DNA of 43,706 nucleotides from a virus. The first letter of the stretch is position 1; every line of letters begins with the position of its first letter. Location: positions 1 to 43,706 of IMG/VR virus record IMGVR_UViG_3300032397_000029; one strand, given 5' to 3'. Of this stretch, positions 7,936 through 15,483 are shown piece by piece. The notes beneath the pieces are model-generated. The model worked only from the letters and a program-made list of their open reading frames with translations, had not been told where the DNA came from and searched no databases. A program made the position numbers and the translations under genes.

Positions 7936-8235
7936 ATGAGCTTTCGCATACGACCTACTCCACAAGGTTCTGTCAACGCAGGCATGAAGGTTCTCGCTGC
8001 TCCAAAGGCAGAGGTCTTCGAACACGTGCATCGAACAGATGACTACGACGACCTGTTCGAAGCTGCGAAAGAGTTAGGTGCCCCGGATCATGAAGTTGGG
8101 AGCACAACACCGACCGAGGGCAATGCAAGTGCAAGTCACTCGCATTCCGACCACGTCGAAGTCCCGATCTATCCTGATGCAATACCGTGGCCGAAGGTCA
8201 CCGCAAAGACGCCATACAAGTTGAAGGAGAAATGA
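7936..8235 (+). CDS. Small head-module protein of unknown function (99 aa)
   Basis: The product begins MSFRIRPTPQGSVNAGMKVL, has an acidic middle (DDYDDLFEAAKELGAPDHE), and a low-complexity Ser/His stretch (NASASHSHSDHVEV). It has no membrane segment and looks partly disordered. The start follows a weak GGGG-containing site, downstream of the candidate promoter. Small acidic, disordered proteins next to scaffold genes are common in phage head modules, but no specific role can be assigned. Confidence 0.7.
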   Translation: MSFRIRPTPQGSVNAGMKVLAAPKAEVFEHVHRTDDYDDLFEAAKELGAPDHEVGSTTPTEGNASASHSHSDHVEVPIYPDAIPWPKVTAKTPYKLKEK

Positions 8236-8236
8236 C

Positions 8237-8551
8237 ATGGACGGACAAAAATCAGGAACAGGAGCTAGCAGCCCATTCGGTAGTGGTAAGGGCGCAACGA
8301 ATGCAGCCGGAGCTGCATCGGGTGCTCATGACTTCGTGAAGAATTCAGAGAGCGGTGCTCCTAAGACCGGCGGGAAGGATTTCACGCAGAACAATCCCGA
8401 GCAGAAGCCTGGCGACGATGACACGCTCAATCAGGAGACGGTCGCAGAAGGCGGAAAGGTGCTGAAAGCCGATCCGACTTCGGCAACACGCACCTCACCT
8501 GTTGGACGACCAGATGGAGGACGTAAGCCGTTCTCCCTTCGTGGGGCCTAA
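8237..8551 (+). CDS. Small disordered Gly/Ser/Lys-rich protein (104 aa)
   Basis: A clear GGAG site precedes ATG 8237, one base after the previous stop. The protein is low in hydrophobic residues and rich in Gly, Ser, Ala, Lys and Asp (SPFGSGKGATNAAGAASGAH, NPEQKPGDDDTLNQETV), so it is probably intrinsically disordered. It sits in the head module just before two beta-rich proteins. Function is unknown; an internal or capsid-associated protein is possible. Confidence 0.7.
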   Translation: MDGQKSGTGASSPFGSGKGATNAAGAASGAHDFVKNSESGAPKTGGKDFTQNNPEQKPGDDDTLNQETVAEGGKVLKADPTSATRTSPVGRPDGGRKPFSLRGA

Positions 8552-8553
8552 TC

Positions 8554-8958
8554 ATGGCGCAAGTGTCACTCGACGGGACGGTCACTATAGGACCACAGTC
8601 GTCATCTGGCGGAGGCGTTCCGGCTGCAATCAATTCGGTCGCGTTCTCGACAACCCCGAGCCCGAAGCCCGCACAGGTCTACATTGAGACCACGCGAAAT
8701 GTGCAAAGTCCTTCGGCCTACGTTGAGTTGACAGGGATAGGCACGACCGACACAATCACGAGAGCGAACTTCTTGTACTTCAAGGCGGCAAGTCCGGTCA
8801 TGCTGCGATTGACTATGGTTGATACTCCTTCAGATATTGTTGCCGAAGAGTGGGTATCGGGCGTAATCGTTCATGAGTTCCCAGACGACCACGCATTGAA
8901 GTTGCTAGAAGTCAAAGGTTCAGGCACGGTAGAGTACATGGCTAGCGGTAACAGCTAG
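8554..8958 (+). CDS. Beta-rich head-module protein (134 aa), possible decoration protein
   Basis: After a Gly/Ser-rich N-terminal arm (IGPQSSSGGGVPAAI) the sequence alternates beta-prone segments (KPAQVYIETTRN, SAYVELTGIGTTDTI, VMLRLTMVDTPSD, LKLLEVKGSGTVEYMA). No known motif is visible. A beta-sandwich placed upstream of scaffold and capsid genes could be a capsid decoration protein, by analogy with SPP1 gp12, which lies between scaffold and capsid genes. That is an inference from position and composition only. Confidence 0.7.
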   Translation: MAQVSLDGTVTIGPQSSSGGGVPAAINSVAFSTTPSPKPAQVYIETTRNVQSPSAYVELTGIGTTDTITRANFLYFKAASPVMLRLTMVDTPSDIVAEEWVSGVIVHEFPDDHALKLLEVKGSGTVEYMASGNS

Positions 8959-8982
8959 TCCGACATCTTTGGAGGAATGGAT

Positions 8983-9651
8983 ATGAGCACATTGAAAGAA
9001 GCGATCAATCGGGCGCAGCTCGGAACTTTGGCCGATGCGTTCCGGAAACTAGGGATTGGTGATATCCTTCGCGCATTGCCGACGCAACTCATCGGCGTTG
9101 CCCCAGCTACAGGTAATTTGTACGTCGGTTCACCGATGCACGTCATCACCCTTCCTACGGATGCAAAGGCGATAGCGTGTCTCGCGGTGTACGCACGAGC
9201 TGGCGGAGGTACTCTCGGTCCGCTCGTCGCGAATACCCATACGGCGCCCGATGCGGGCTCGTACTTCGTCAATCCGACTGGCGACATTGAATTTGCCGTA
9301 GCCGACGCATGGACTAAGCTCGATCTCGTATACTTCCCCGCGAAGGTTGACCGGTACGAGATGACTCTGCCCGTCGCAGCAAATACGGCAACGCTTCAGG
9401 CTGCATACACAGCAAAGGGCGTTCAACTTGCGATGCAGATCGAGTCGCTAGCAGGTACGCTCGTGTCCAAGATGATTGTCGACCCGCCGGGGACCGCTCC
9501 TGCTACGGGTCATGCTGCATTGAATCTCGCGAAGACCACAATCGCGTTCAATGCTGCCGACGTTGTAACTTCTTGTCGAGTTCTCTTAGGGGTAGGGCCA
9601 GCAATCGACGTCAATGCCCTTCTTGAAGAGACCGATACTACGATTCTGTGA
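8983..9651 (+). CDS. Head-module protein of unknown function (222 aa)
   Basis: GGAGG at 8971-8975 lies seven bases before ATG 8983 but only one base before the in-frame ATG 8977, so 8983 is chosen. The protein begins MSTLKEAINRAQLGTLADAF. Beta-prone, Ala/Thr-rich segments follow (GSPMHVITLPTDAKAIACLA, KLDLVYFPAKVDRYEMTLPV), ending in LLEETDTTIL. No transmembrane segment or catalytic motif is visible. Its position immediately before the scaffold gene suggests a virion head protein such as a decoration or minor capsid protein; confidence in that role is low. Confidence 0.75.
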   Translation: MSTLKEAINRAQLGTLADAFRKLGIGDILRALPTQLIGVAPATGNLYVGSPMHVITLPTDAKAIACLAVYARAGGGTLGPLVANTHTAPDAGSYFVNPTGDIEFAVADAWTKLDLVYFPAKVDRYEMTLPVAANTATLQAAYTAKGVQLAMQIESLAGTLVSKMIVDPPGTAPATGHAALNLAKTTIAFNAADVVTSCRVLLGVGPAIDVNALLEETDTTIL

Positions 9652-9659
9652 GGTGAGCT

Positions 9660-10523
9660 ATGCTGACTGGTAACACGGAGGAGACAGCAAAGCCTGCACT
9701 CACGGAAGTTGAACAGAAACAAGAGTCTGCCCCGACGGTAGCCGACAAGGCCCCACCTCCGAAAGCTGCTGTCGTGTCCCAGAAGGAAGTCCCGGCGACA
9801 ACCCCTCGGACTACGTCGCCGGGAACTTCCGCTAAGTCCTCTACAAAAGAGGAGGACAGCGATGACGATGAGCCGCACCCTGATGACGAAGGGGTCATCA
9901 AGATGTCGCTGACTGCGTTCAATCGTCGGGTACAGCGCGCTAGTCGTTCGGAATTGCGAAAGCTCTTCGGGACGGACAACATCGGCGATATCGTGACGAT
10001 GAAGCAGAAGCTAGATTCGTACGAAAAGGAACGCGAAGAGGCTAGACAAAAGAGTTTGTCCGAGATCGATAAGCTCCGGGAAGAAGCTGCGGTTGAGCGC
10101 AAAGCCCGAGAAGTGGCTGAGGCCCGTACCAGCGAACTCCAAGAGGATCGGTTAGCTTCGCAAGAAGACGTGCATATCCGTAGCATTGCCGACGAGTACA
10201 TTGCACCGAAGTACTACAAGTATGCGGCACGCGATCTTCGAGAGCATCTCGTCGAAACATACGACAATGATTACGATAAGGTCACCGATAAGGTGCTGAA
10301 GGCATGGTTCAAAGAGTACGCGGAAGGCAATCCGGAATTAGCCGTGAAAAGCCAAGAAGCCGAAAAGCCTGTCGCGCCTATCACGAATGGTCCTGTTGGT
10401 ACACGGCCAGCAGCTCCACCGTCTGGCGGCCCTGGAGGAAAGGACGTCCGTCCAGGCAGACCTAATAGCATGTCCAACGCAGAATGGATGGCGTATCGGA
10501 AACAAAACGGCATTACCTACTGA
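9660..10523 (+). CDS. Capsid scaffolding protein
   Basis: The 287-residue protein has a disordered Pro/Thr/Ser/Asp-rich N-terminus (EEDSDDDEPHPDDEG). A long charged coiled coil follows at about residues 110-175 (KQKLDSYEKEREEARQKSLS and on). Next come a helical region (IADEYIAPKYYKYAARDLRE) and a Pro/Gly-rich linker, and the C-terminus is MSNAEWMAYRKQNG. This architecture and the position directly before the major capsid gene are those of phage scaffolds, which template procapsid assembly and leave before or during packaging. A helical C-terminus is the usual capsid-contact end. No protease domain is fused to it, unlike some lambda-type scaffolds. Confidence 0.85.
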   Translation: MLTGNTEETAKPALTEVEQKQESAPTVADKAPPPKAAVVSQKEVPATTPRTTSPGTSAKSSTKEEDSDDDEPHPDDEGVIKMSLTAFNRRVQRASRSELRKLFGTDNIGDIVTMKQKLDSYEKEREEARQKSLSEIDKLREEAAVERKAREVAEARTSELQEDRLASQEDVHIRSIADEYIAPKYYKYAARDLREHLVETYDNDYDKVTDKVLKAWFKEYAEGNPELAVKSQEAEKPVAPITNGPVGTRPAAPPSGGPGGKDVRPGRPNSMSNAEWMAYRKQNGITY

Positions 10524-10649
10524 GGAGTGCTGTGTTGCTAGGTAAATGAGCGCACCGCGCGCTAACCCACACGCGACGACGGCGGTTAACAGTCGGAACG
10601 GGATATTGAGCGCGGGCACAAGGATGTGACACTAACAGGAGAAACGACA
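10524..10649 (+). promoter_or_regulatory. 126-base leader of the major capsid gene
   Basis: The gap before the capsid gene contains a small hairpin, AGCGC (10549-10553) with GCGCT (10559-10563), and a 27-codon frame from ATG 10546 to TGA 10629 with no good ribosome binding site. The GGAG site of the capsid gene lies at the end. No promoter close to consensus was found. Leaders of this size often tune expression of the most abundant virion protein, but that is inference here. Confidence 0.4.
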
Positions 10650-12032
10650 ATGCCCGTTGTTCTAGGAATTCCCCCAGCAATTATGCAGCTCGTGCAGCAA
10701 GGTCTGCTCGAACGTGCTTTTCATGATGGTCTGTACCCAAATCTTGCCTACCGTTCCGAAGCTATGGCTGAAGAATGGCCTGCTAATACAGGCGGCGAGA
10801 TCTTCATGTCTCGGCCTGGGCTGCTCGCGCCTATCGTCAAGGCGCTCATTCCAGGCAAAGACCCTGATCCTCAAGCAATCTCGTACGAGCAGTGGGTAGC
10901 ACGGCTCGACCGATATGCAGGTTCGATTGACGTTCACATGCCCACGTCCGTGGTCGCTAATGCAAACTTGTTCATGCGAAACATCCATCAGCTCGGTTTG
11001 CAGGCAGGGCAGTCTGTCAATCGTATCGTGCGTAATCAGATGTTCATCAGCTATCTGTCGGGTAGCACGGTGCTTACAGTGTCTGCGGGTGCGGGCGACA
11101 CCACAATTCAAGTTGCAGCCTTGAACGGATTCGCTGACGTTGTTGTACCAGGGACGAACGTTCGTCCGATGCCCGTGTCTCCGTCGAATCCACTTCCGAT
11201 CACGATTGGAACAACGGTTCGCAACGTGGTTGGGTTCTCTCCGAACGATCCAACCGATCCGAATGGCCCCGGAGTACTGGCGCTCAGTGCCGCAGTCGGC
11301 GGAGCAGGCTATCCTGCCCGTACTGCAGTACTAAGTGCCTACCGGCCGACCATCATTCGTACTGGTGGTGGAGACAGCGTGGATGCCATTGGCGGCGGCG
11401 ACAGCTTCGTGCTGCAGGATGCCATCAACGCAGTTGCGATTCTGCGACGGCACAACGTTCAGCCGCACGACGACGGCTTCTACCATGCTCACATCTCTCC
11501 GCAAGCGAACGCGCAGGTGTTCGCCGATCACGTGTTCCAGCGGTTGAATACGGCGTTACCCGAGCATGTCATCTACAAAGAAGGTTTCATCGGTACGATC
11601 AGCGGTATCCTCTTCTCGATGAATACCGAGGCCCCTGAGCCAGTGAACGCGGGTGACCGCGTTGCAACTGGAACCCGTGCGTTCTACTCCAATGGTATCG
11701 GAGCGGAAACAACAAACGAAAGCGGCACCAACATAGGCCGAATCATCGTGACCGGCAAGGGTACGGTCTACGAACGTTGGCTGAACGAAGAGAACTACGT
11801 GTCCGAAGCTGGGATCACAGGTAAAGTTGGCGACTTTGACATTGTCAACAACGGCATCTCGATCTCCACTGAGCGAATACGGTTGATTCTTCGTGCCCCA
11901 GTCGACCGTTTGCAAGATGTTGTGTCGGCAGCTTGGTCGATCTCAACGTGCTTCCCGGTTCCGTCAGATGTTACCGCGTCTACTGGACCTGAGCGCTATA
12001 AGCGCGGCGTTATTATCGAACACGCGCTGTAA
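10650..12032 (+). CDS. Major capsid protein (HK97-fold type)
   Basis: I start the gene at ATG 10650, which has GGAG at normal distance; GTG 10626 in the same frame lacks a site. The 460-residue product follows the scaffold gene and has the composition of a capsid subunit. Features are a helical N-terminus (MQLVQQGLLERAFHDGLYPN), long beta-rich middle with Gly-rich loops (RTGGGDSVDAIGGGDSFVLQ), a H-rich segment (FYHAHISPQANAQVFADHVF), and a C-terminal jelly of beta segments ending RYKRGVIIEHAL. No recognised protease gene is nearby, so maturation by cleavage seems unlikely. The fold assignment is inferred from context rather than a diagnostic motif. Confidence 0.85.
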   Translation: MPVVLGIPPAIMQLVQQGLLERAFHDGLYPNLAYRSEAMAEEWPANTGGEIFMSRPGLLAPIVKALIPGKDPDPQAISYEQWVARLDRYAGSIDVHMPTSVVANANLFMRNIHQLGLQAGQSVNRIVRNQMFISYLSGSTVLTVSAGAGDTTIQVAALNGFADVVVPGTNVRPMPVSPSNPLPITIGTTVRNVVGFSPNDPTDPNGPGVLALSAAVGGAGYPARTAVLSAYRPTIIRTGGGDSVDAIGGGDSFVLQDAINAVAILRRHNVQPHDDGFYHAHISPQANAQVFADHVFQRLNTALPEHVIYKEGFIGTISGILFSMNTEAPEPVNAGDRVATGTRAFYSNGIGAETTNESGTNIGRIIVTGKGTVYERWLNEENYVSEAGITGKVGDFDIVNNGISISTERIRLILRAPVDRLQDVVSAAWSISTCFPVPSDVTASTGPERYKRGVIIEHAL

Positions 12033-12042
12033 CTAGTGTGTT

Positions 12043-12086
12043 GGGGGGACCATGAGCCACGGGGAACCGTGCCTGCTTGGCCCCCT
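12043..12086 (+). terminator. Strong hairpin just after the capsid gene
   Basis: A run of six G (12043-12048) plus CCA (12050-12052), with A12049 bulged, pairs with TGG (12078-12080) plus CCCCCT (12081-12086). Inside it, CACGG (12058-12062) pairs with CCGTG (12067-12071) around a GGAA tetraloop. No U-run follows, so it is not a textbook intrinsic terminator; it may slow polymerase or protect the capsid mRNA 3' end. A 12-codon ATG frame (12052-12090) lies within it. Confidence 0.55.
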
Positions 12087-12123
12087 CTAACATTGGCATC
12101 TAAGGGTGGGAGGGTCGGTAGAG

Positions 12124-12438
12124 ATGCGAAATAAGCCGGCAAAGGCTGAAACCACTTCGGCAGGTACTGGGTCTATCACGGCGAGTACGCCTATAGCCGA
12201 CGCGCCCACATTCGATAGTCCGGCACTTGTCGAACAGGCCCCTATCATCAACAAGGTTCCCCCGCGTGGAAAAGCTAAAGTACCTGCACCAATACGGTAC
12301 AAGATCGCTACGTTAGGTACCATCATGTATCGAGGCGTTCGCGTGACGTTGAAGCAGGGTAAGGTCATCGACGAACGGTGCTACGACATCGCGTTCTTGC
12401 GCGAACAAGGTGTCGAGTTGATCCCCGTTACGGAGTAA
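12124..12438 (+). CDS. Small protein of unknown function (104 aa)
   Basis: ATG 12124 is preceded by GGAGGG at a workable distance, whereas the earlier GTG 12106 lies before that site. The N-terminal half is disordered and Ala/Thr/Pro-rich. The C-terminal half (IRYKIATLGTIMYRGVRVTL, then GKVIDERCYDIAFLREQGVE) looks like a small folded domain with beta strands and a helix. Position after the capsid gene fits a head accessory or head-tail joining protein. I cannot name the family. Confidence 0.7.
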   Translation: MRNKPAKAETTSAGTGSITASTPIADAPTFDSPALVEQAPIINKVPPRGKAKVPAPIRYKIATLGTIMYRGVRVTLKQGKVIDERCYDIAFLREQGVELIPVTE

Positions 12439-12448
12439 GGGGTGTCTA

Positions 12449-12742
12449 ATGGCCGGGTCTAGAGAAAAAGCTGTATCTGCATGGGTGCGCAAGCAGGCGC
12501 AGTCCACAACTAATGATCGTGGAGAGACTAGAATTACGGGGTCTGATAGGTCTCAGCTGAAGTCTGCGTACGGAGCCAGTGCAGAGGGTCGAATAGATGC
12601 GAAGTCAGGGAAGTTAGTTGTGCATCATGACGCAGCTGCTGGAGGCAAACACATAGGTACGTTCCGCGACGTGGAACATGCTGTAACTTCAGCGGGGTCC
12701 GAGTACAATCGCGACGAGAAGGGGCAGTTCGCATCAAAGTAG
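12449..12742 (+). CDS. Protein with C-terminal RDE-G-FASK tag (97 aa)
   Basis: The 97-residue protein is basic in the N-terminal part (REKAVSAWVRKQAQ) and ends EYNRDEKGQFASK. Nearly the same ending closes the next protein. The body (SGKLVVHHDAAAGGKHIGTF) shows no known catalytic motif. By general knowledge, a closing RDE-x-GRF segment occurs in various phage and prophage proteins, but its role is not established to me. An internal head protein, or a substrate recognised through its tail, is possible. The ribosome binding site is the AAGGGG before ATG 12449. Confidence 0.75.
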   Translation: MAGSREKAVSAWVRKQAQSTTNDRGETRITGSDRSQLKSAYGASAEGRIDAKSGKLVVHHDAAAGGKHIGTFRDVEHAVTSAGSEYNRDEKGQFASK

Positions 12743-12751
12743 GAGCTGATA

Positions 12752-13309
12752 ATGGGCAAGGGTATGTCTGCGTGGGCAAAATCGTTTGAGGAGTACAACA
12801 AGTCTCCTGTTTCCGTAAAAAGCCCAGAGCACCTAAGTGCAGCTGCAGATAGATTAGAACAGAGCGCAGAAAAGTCTAATACAGAGCGTTCTTGGGAAAA
12901 AGCAGAAGAGGCTCATTCAACTGCGAGTGCAGCACATGCACGTGAAGGTAACGAAAAGGAATTGACCCACCACGACAATCGCGCAACTGAAATGATGAGA
13001 CGGGCCACAAATGCCGCTGAGTCGCGTGGGGTAGGGTTCAAAGAAGAAGGCCGTAAGGTTCCGAGTGCAGAATTACGTGCTGCATCCAGTAACGCTTACA
13101 AATCTACTTATGCAGCGGAGCGGCTAGGTACAGCCAAAGCACATGCTGATGCGCAGGGAGCACATATGCATGCGGCTGCAATTCACGGACGAGAGGGGAA
13201 TCACGATCTTGCGGCTAAACATCGTGAACATGCAAGTACCCATACATCGTTAGGCGGAGGGTCCGACGAGTATCGTCGCGACGAACAGGGTCGGTTTGCT
13301 TCGAAGTAG
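12752..13309 (+). CDS. Ala/His-rich helical protein with C-terminal RDE-G-FASK tag (185 aa)
   Basis: GGAG seven bases before ATG 12752 sets the start. The 185-residue protein is strongly helical and rich in Ala, Glu, Lys and His. Two similar blocks stand out: EEAHSTASAAHAREGNEKEL followed by HHDNRA, and GAHMHAAAIHGREGNHDLAA followed by KHREHA. These suggest an internal duplication of a helical hairpin of the form AAxHxREGNxxxAxxH. It ends EYRRDEQGRFASK, matching the preceding protein. No enzymatic motif is visible. It could be a packaged internal protein, but there is no direct evidence. Confidence 0.75.
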   Translation: MGKGMSAWAKSFEEYNKSPVSVKSPEHLSAAADRLEQSAEKSNTERSWEKAEEAHSTASAAHAREGNEKELTHHDNRATEMMRRATNAAESRGVGFKEEGRKVPSAELRAASSNAYKSTYAAERLGTAKAHADAQGAHMHAAAIHGREGNHDLAAKHREHASTHTSLGGGSDEYRRDEQGRFASK

Positions 13310-13320
13310 GAGATGATCTG

Positions 13321-13716
13321 ATGCCGTTTTCTGAGGAAGAAAAAGTGAAGATCAGACATCATCTCGGGTACTTAAATGTAGCTGCCGCCTTCACGTTCGT
13401 GCTCGGGGCTCCCGCAGCAATCGAAACACAGTTCATCATCGAAGGGGCGATGAATCGCGTGCTCATAGCAGCTGAGCCCGAAGTTCGCCGGCATGTTGCA
13501 ATTCTCGATAACATCGAGGAGCAAATGAATGCCGACCGCGAGCTGCTGGCTGTAGACAAGGTGGATGAGATCGGCATTCGTAAGACCGAGATGGGCGAAC
13601 TGCGTACGGAGTACATGTACTGGCGGCATTCGTTAAGTAACCTACTCGGAATCTATGCTAATCCATTCGATAGAAGATTTGGAGGAATGGGTATCAATAT
13701 ACCTGTATCGAGATAG
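13321..13716 (+). CDS. Probable head-tail joining protein (131 aa)
   Basis: ATG 13321 follows GGAGAT at proper distance. The product is mostly helical, beginning MPFSEEEKVKIRHHLGYLNV, with a hydrophobic FTFVLGAPAAIETQFIIEGA stretch that is more likely a buried helix than a membrane segment. The helical region ends in a YMYWRHSLSNLLGIYANPF block. Small helical proteins at this place, after capsid and before a gp10-like gene, are usually connectors that cap the portal (SPP1 gp15 type). The role is inferred from order and fold impression. Confidence 0.7.
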   Translation: MPFSEEEKVKIRHHLGYLNVAAAFTFVLGAPAAIETQFIIEGAMNRVLIAAEPEVRRHVAILDNIEEQMNADRELLAVDKVDEIGIRKTEMGELRTEYMYWRHSLSNLLGIYANPFDRRFGGMGINIPVSR

Positions 13717-13718
13717 TG

Positions 13719-14273
13719 ATGCCTAAGCCTGTCGCCCTCAACCCCGGACAAGCTAAGCGCTCTCTAGCGCATAGACTAGGTCCAAGAGTTGATCGTGTGC
13801 GGCAGATTGCAACGAAACTAGGATTACGTCCGTATCGAGTATGCCTTGTATGGACTGTGTTTTCTGGCACCGAACGCGGTGAAGGTCGAGAAATCGAGAT
13901 TAAACGGATCGAGATCCTTCCGACGCCGCGAGTGGAGTCGATGGAGAACATTCTACTGACGGCGTTCACTATAGGTTCGATCCCGATAGGCCTGCTGCGC
14001 GTACGGTTAGTAAGCGCAACCTACACACTCGACCAATTGACGGGGCATTGGGTACCCGAGCCCCACGAAGAACGGCTTCCCGAGAATCATAACTTCTTCT
14101 ATGAGATCTTCGAAGACGGGCGGGGCGATCCTGTGCCGTTACGGCAGCGATTCAGACTGGCTGCAAAGCCGCATCGACGAGCCGGTTCGGTTTCGTGGGA
14201 TATTTTGCTCGAACGGATAGGCACAGATCACGACGCAACAACTGCAACTCTAACCACGCAATGTGAGGGATAA
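13719..14273 (+). CDS. Probable head-tail joining protein (184 aa)
   Basis: The frame can start at GTG 13716, overlapping the previous stop, or at ATG 13719, used here. The protein starts basic (MPKPVALNPGQAKRSLAHRL) and is beta-rich in the centre (YRVCLVWTVFSGTERGEGRE, IPIGLLRVRLVSATYTLDQL). It ends in an acidic and then basic segment. Location between two neck-type genes suggests a head completion or neck component. No motif allows a firm name. It ends in a TAATG junction with the gp10-like gene. Confidence 0.7.
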   Translation: MPKPVALNPGQAKRSLAHRLGPRVDRVRQIATKLGLRPYRVCLVWTVFSGTERGEGREIEIKRIEILPTPRVESMENILLTAFTIGSIPIGLLRVRLVSATYTLDQLTGHWVPEPHEERLPENHNFFYEIFEDGRGDPVPLRQRFRLAAKPHRRAGSVSWDILLERIGTDHDATTATLTTQCEG

Positions 14274-14767
14274 TGGCGTATGTGTTTCGGCTTGAAGATG
14301 CTGGGGTGAAGATCCAGGCGTTCTTCAATACGAAGGTACGCACGGCTGCAATCAAAGGGTTGCAGTCCGCTGCTGTCGAAATGCATAGGGACATCGTATC
14401 GTCGTACATCCCGGCATCAGGTCTTCAGCGATTTCGTGGCATTTATGCTGGGTCTTGGAAGACGAAAATGCTGCCCGACGGAGCAATCGTGTTCAGTACG
14501 GCGCCGCACGCGCCAATCATCGAGTACGGACGACGCGCCGGAGCCCCTATTGGGCGCAAGATGATTGATGAGCTTGCTCACTGGGTGAAGGTGCATGGGT
14601 TAGCTCAGACGGCAACCGAGGTTCGGCAGATTGCATTTGCCATCGCATTGTCAATACAGCGTCGAGGTATGTGGATGCCGAATGGACTCCGCATCTTGGA
14701 GAAGGCTTGTGCAAATATCCAAGCCAGAATCAACAAACATGTTGCGGCTGAGATGGGGAAGCCGTGA
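14273..14767 (+). CDS. HK97 gp10-like head-tail / tail completion protein
   Basis: The 164-residue protein carries the hallmark APHAPIIEYGRRAG at residues 77-90, matching the A-P-[HY]-A-x-x-x-E-x-G pattern of the HK97 gp10-like family. An N-terminal helix (TAAIKGLQSAAVEMHRDIV) and a C-terminal helix complete the small alpha-beta fold. Family members complete the head-tail joint or the tail end during assembly. It begins in the TAATG junction with the previous gene and overlaps the GTG start of the next. Confidence 0.85.
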   Translation: MAYVFRLEDAGVKIQAFFNTKVRTAAIKGLQSAAVEMHRDIVSSYIPASGLQRFRGIYAGSWKTKMLPDGAIVFSTAPHAPIIEYGRRAGAPIGRKMIDELAHWVKVHGLAQTATEVRQIAFAIALSIQRRGMWMPNGLRILEKACANIQARINKHVAAEMGKP

Positions 14768-15459
14768 GGTACGAAGGCGACGCGACGGCATTGATTCAAG
14801 GATTGCCTTGGGGGACTGTCTACCCCCCTCGCATGCCTCCGCCGTTGCCTGTAGTGGATGGGCGTAGTGTAGCTCTAAGCATTCTGCGGAAGTACATTGG
14901 AGAGCTTACATTTTATGTGCCCACTGGTAGCCAAGTATCCGCTACGAATCCCGGTCCCTCTAAGGACTTCAAAATCTGCCCAGACCGGTTTTTCATCGAG
15001 GACGCTGACGCAATCCAAGAGGCAGAGTTGCCGGCAATGGCAATCACTCCTGGTAAAGCCATCTATAACTGCATCGGGCTGTGTGCATACCTTGACGAAT
15101 CAACAAGGGACAAGTTTGGCAAAGGTACAGTCATTCAATGGCAGAGCGAGTACTTCGAGATCTTCACGTTAGAAGTATGGGCGCCAACTAGGACGATGCG
15201 TCGAGCTCTGTGCGCTGGCATCGAAGTATCGCTAACGCCAATCGAGTACATGTACGGTGTACGATTTCGAATGCCCGATTATTGGGACGAGACGGTATGC
15301 TTCACTTTGCTCGACCGTATGAATATAAGCAACGATGCAGCCCGAAAGGGTAGGCTACAGACCAACTTTTCAATCGAAATGCGGTTCAACGTAGTGGCGC
15401 TTGTGAACGCTGTCACGTTGCAGCCGTACACAGCTGTAGACGTAAACGATGGAACGTGA
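14764..15459 (+). CDS. Neck / tail terminator-region protein (231 aa)
   Basis: The start is GTG 14764 in a four-base GTGA overlap with the previous stop. The product combines a Pro-rich N-terminus (GTVYPPRMPPPLPVVDGRS), a FFIEDADAIQEAELPAMAI segment and beta strands (YFEIFTLEVWAPTRTMRRAL). Immediately before the sheath gene, phages usually encode neck or tail terminator proteins, which cap the tube and join it to the head; this protein is the best local candidate. The assignment rests on gene order. Confidence 0.65.
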   Translation: MRYEGDATALIQGLPWGTVYPPRMPPPLPVVDGRSVALSILRKYIGELTFYVPTGSQVSATNPGPSKDFKICPDRFFIEDADAIQEAELPAMAITPGKAIYNCIGLCAYLDESTRDKFGKGTVIQWQSEYFEIFTLEVWAPTRTMRRALCAGIEVSLTPIEYMYGVRFRMPDYWDETVCFTLLDRMNISNDAARKGRLQTNFSIEMRFNVVALVNAVTLQPYTAVDVNDGT

Positions 15460-15467
15460 GAAACTAT

Positions 15468-15483
15468 GTCGCAACGTTGCGAC
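15468..15483. promoter_or_regulatory. 16-bp perfect palindrome upstream of the sheath gene
   Basis: GTCGCAACGTTGCGAC is its own reverse complement. It lies in the 54-base gap between the neck gene and the sheath gene. As RNA it forms a six-pair stem with an ACGT loop and no following U-run; as DNA it could be an operator. A seven-codon ATG frame (15466-15489) covers it. Confidence 0.45.

Noticed and set aside
9638-10201. Minus-strand frame of 187 codons opposite the scaffold gene
   Set aside because: Ser/Leu/Arg-rich translation typical of the complement of a charged coiled-coil gene, and no ribosome binding site.
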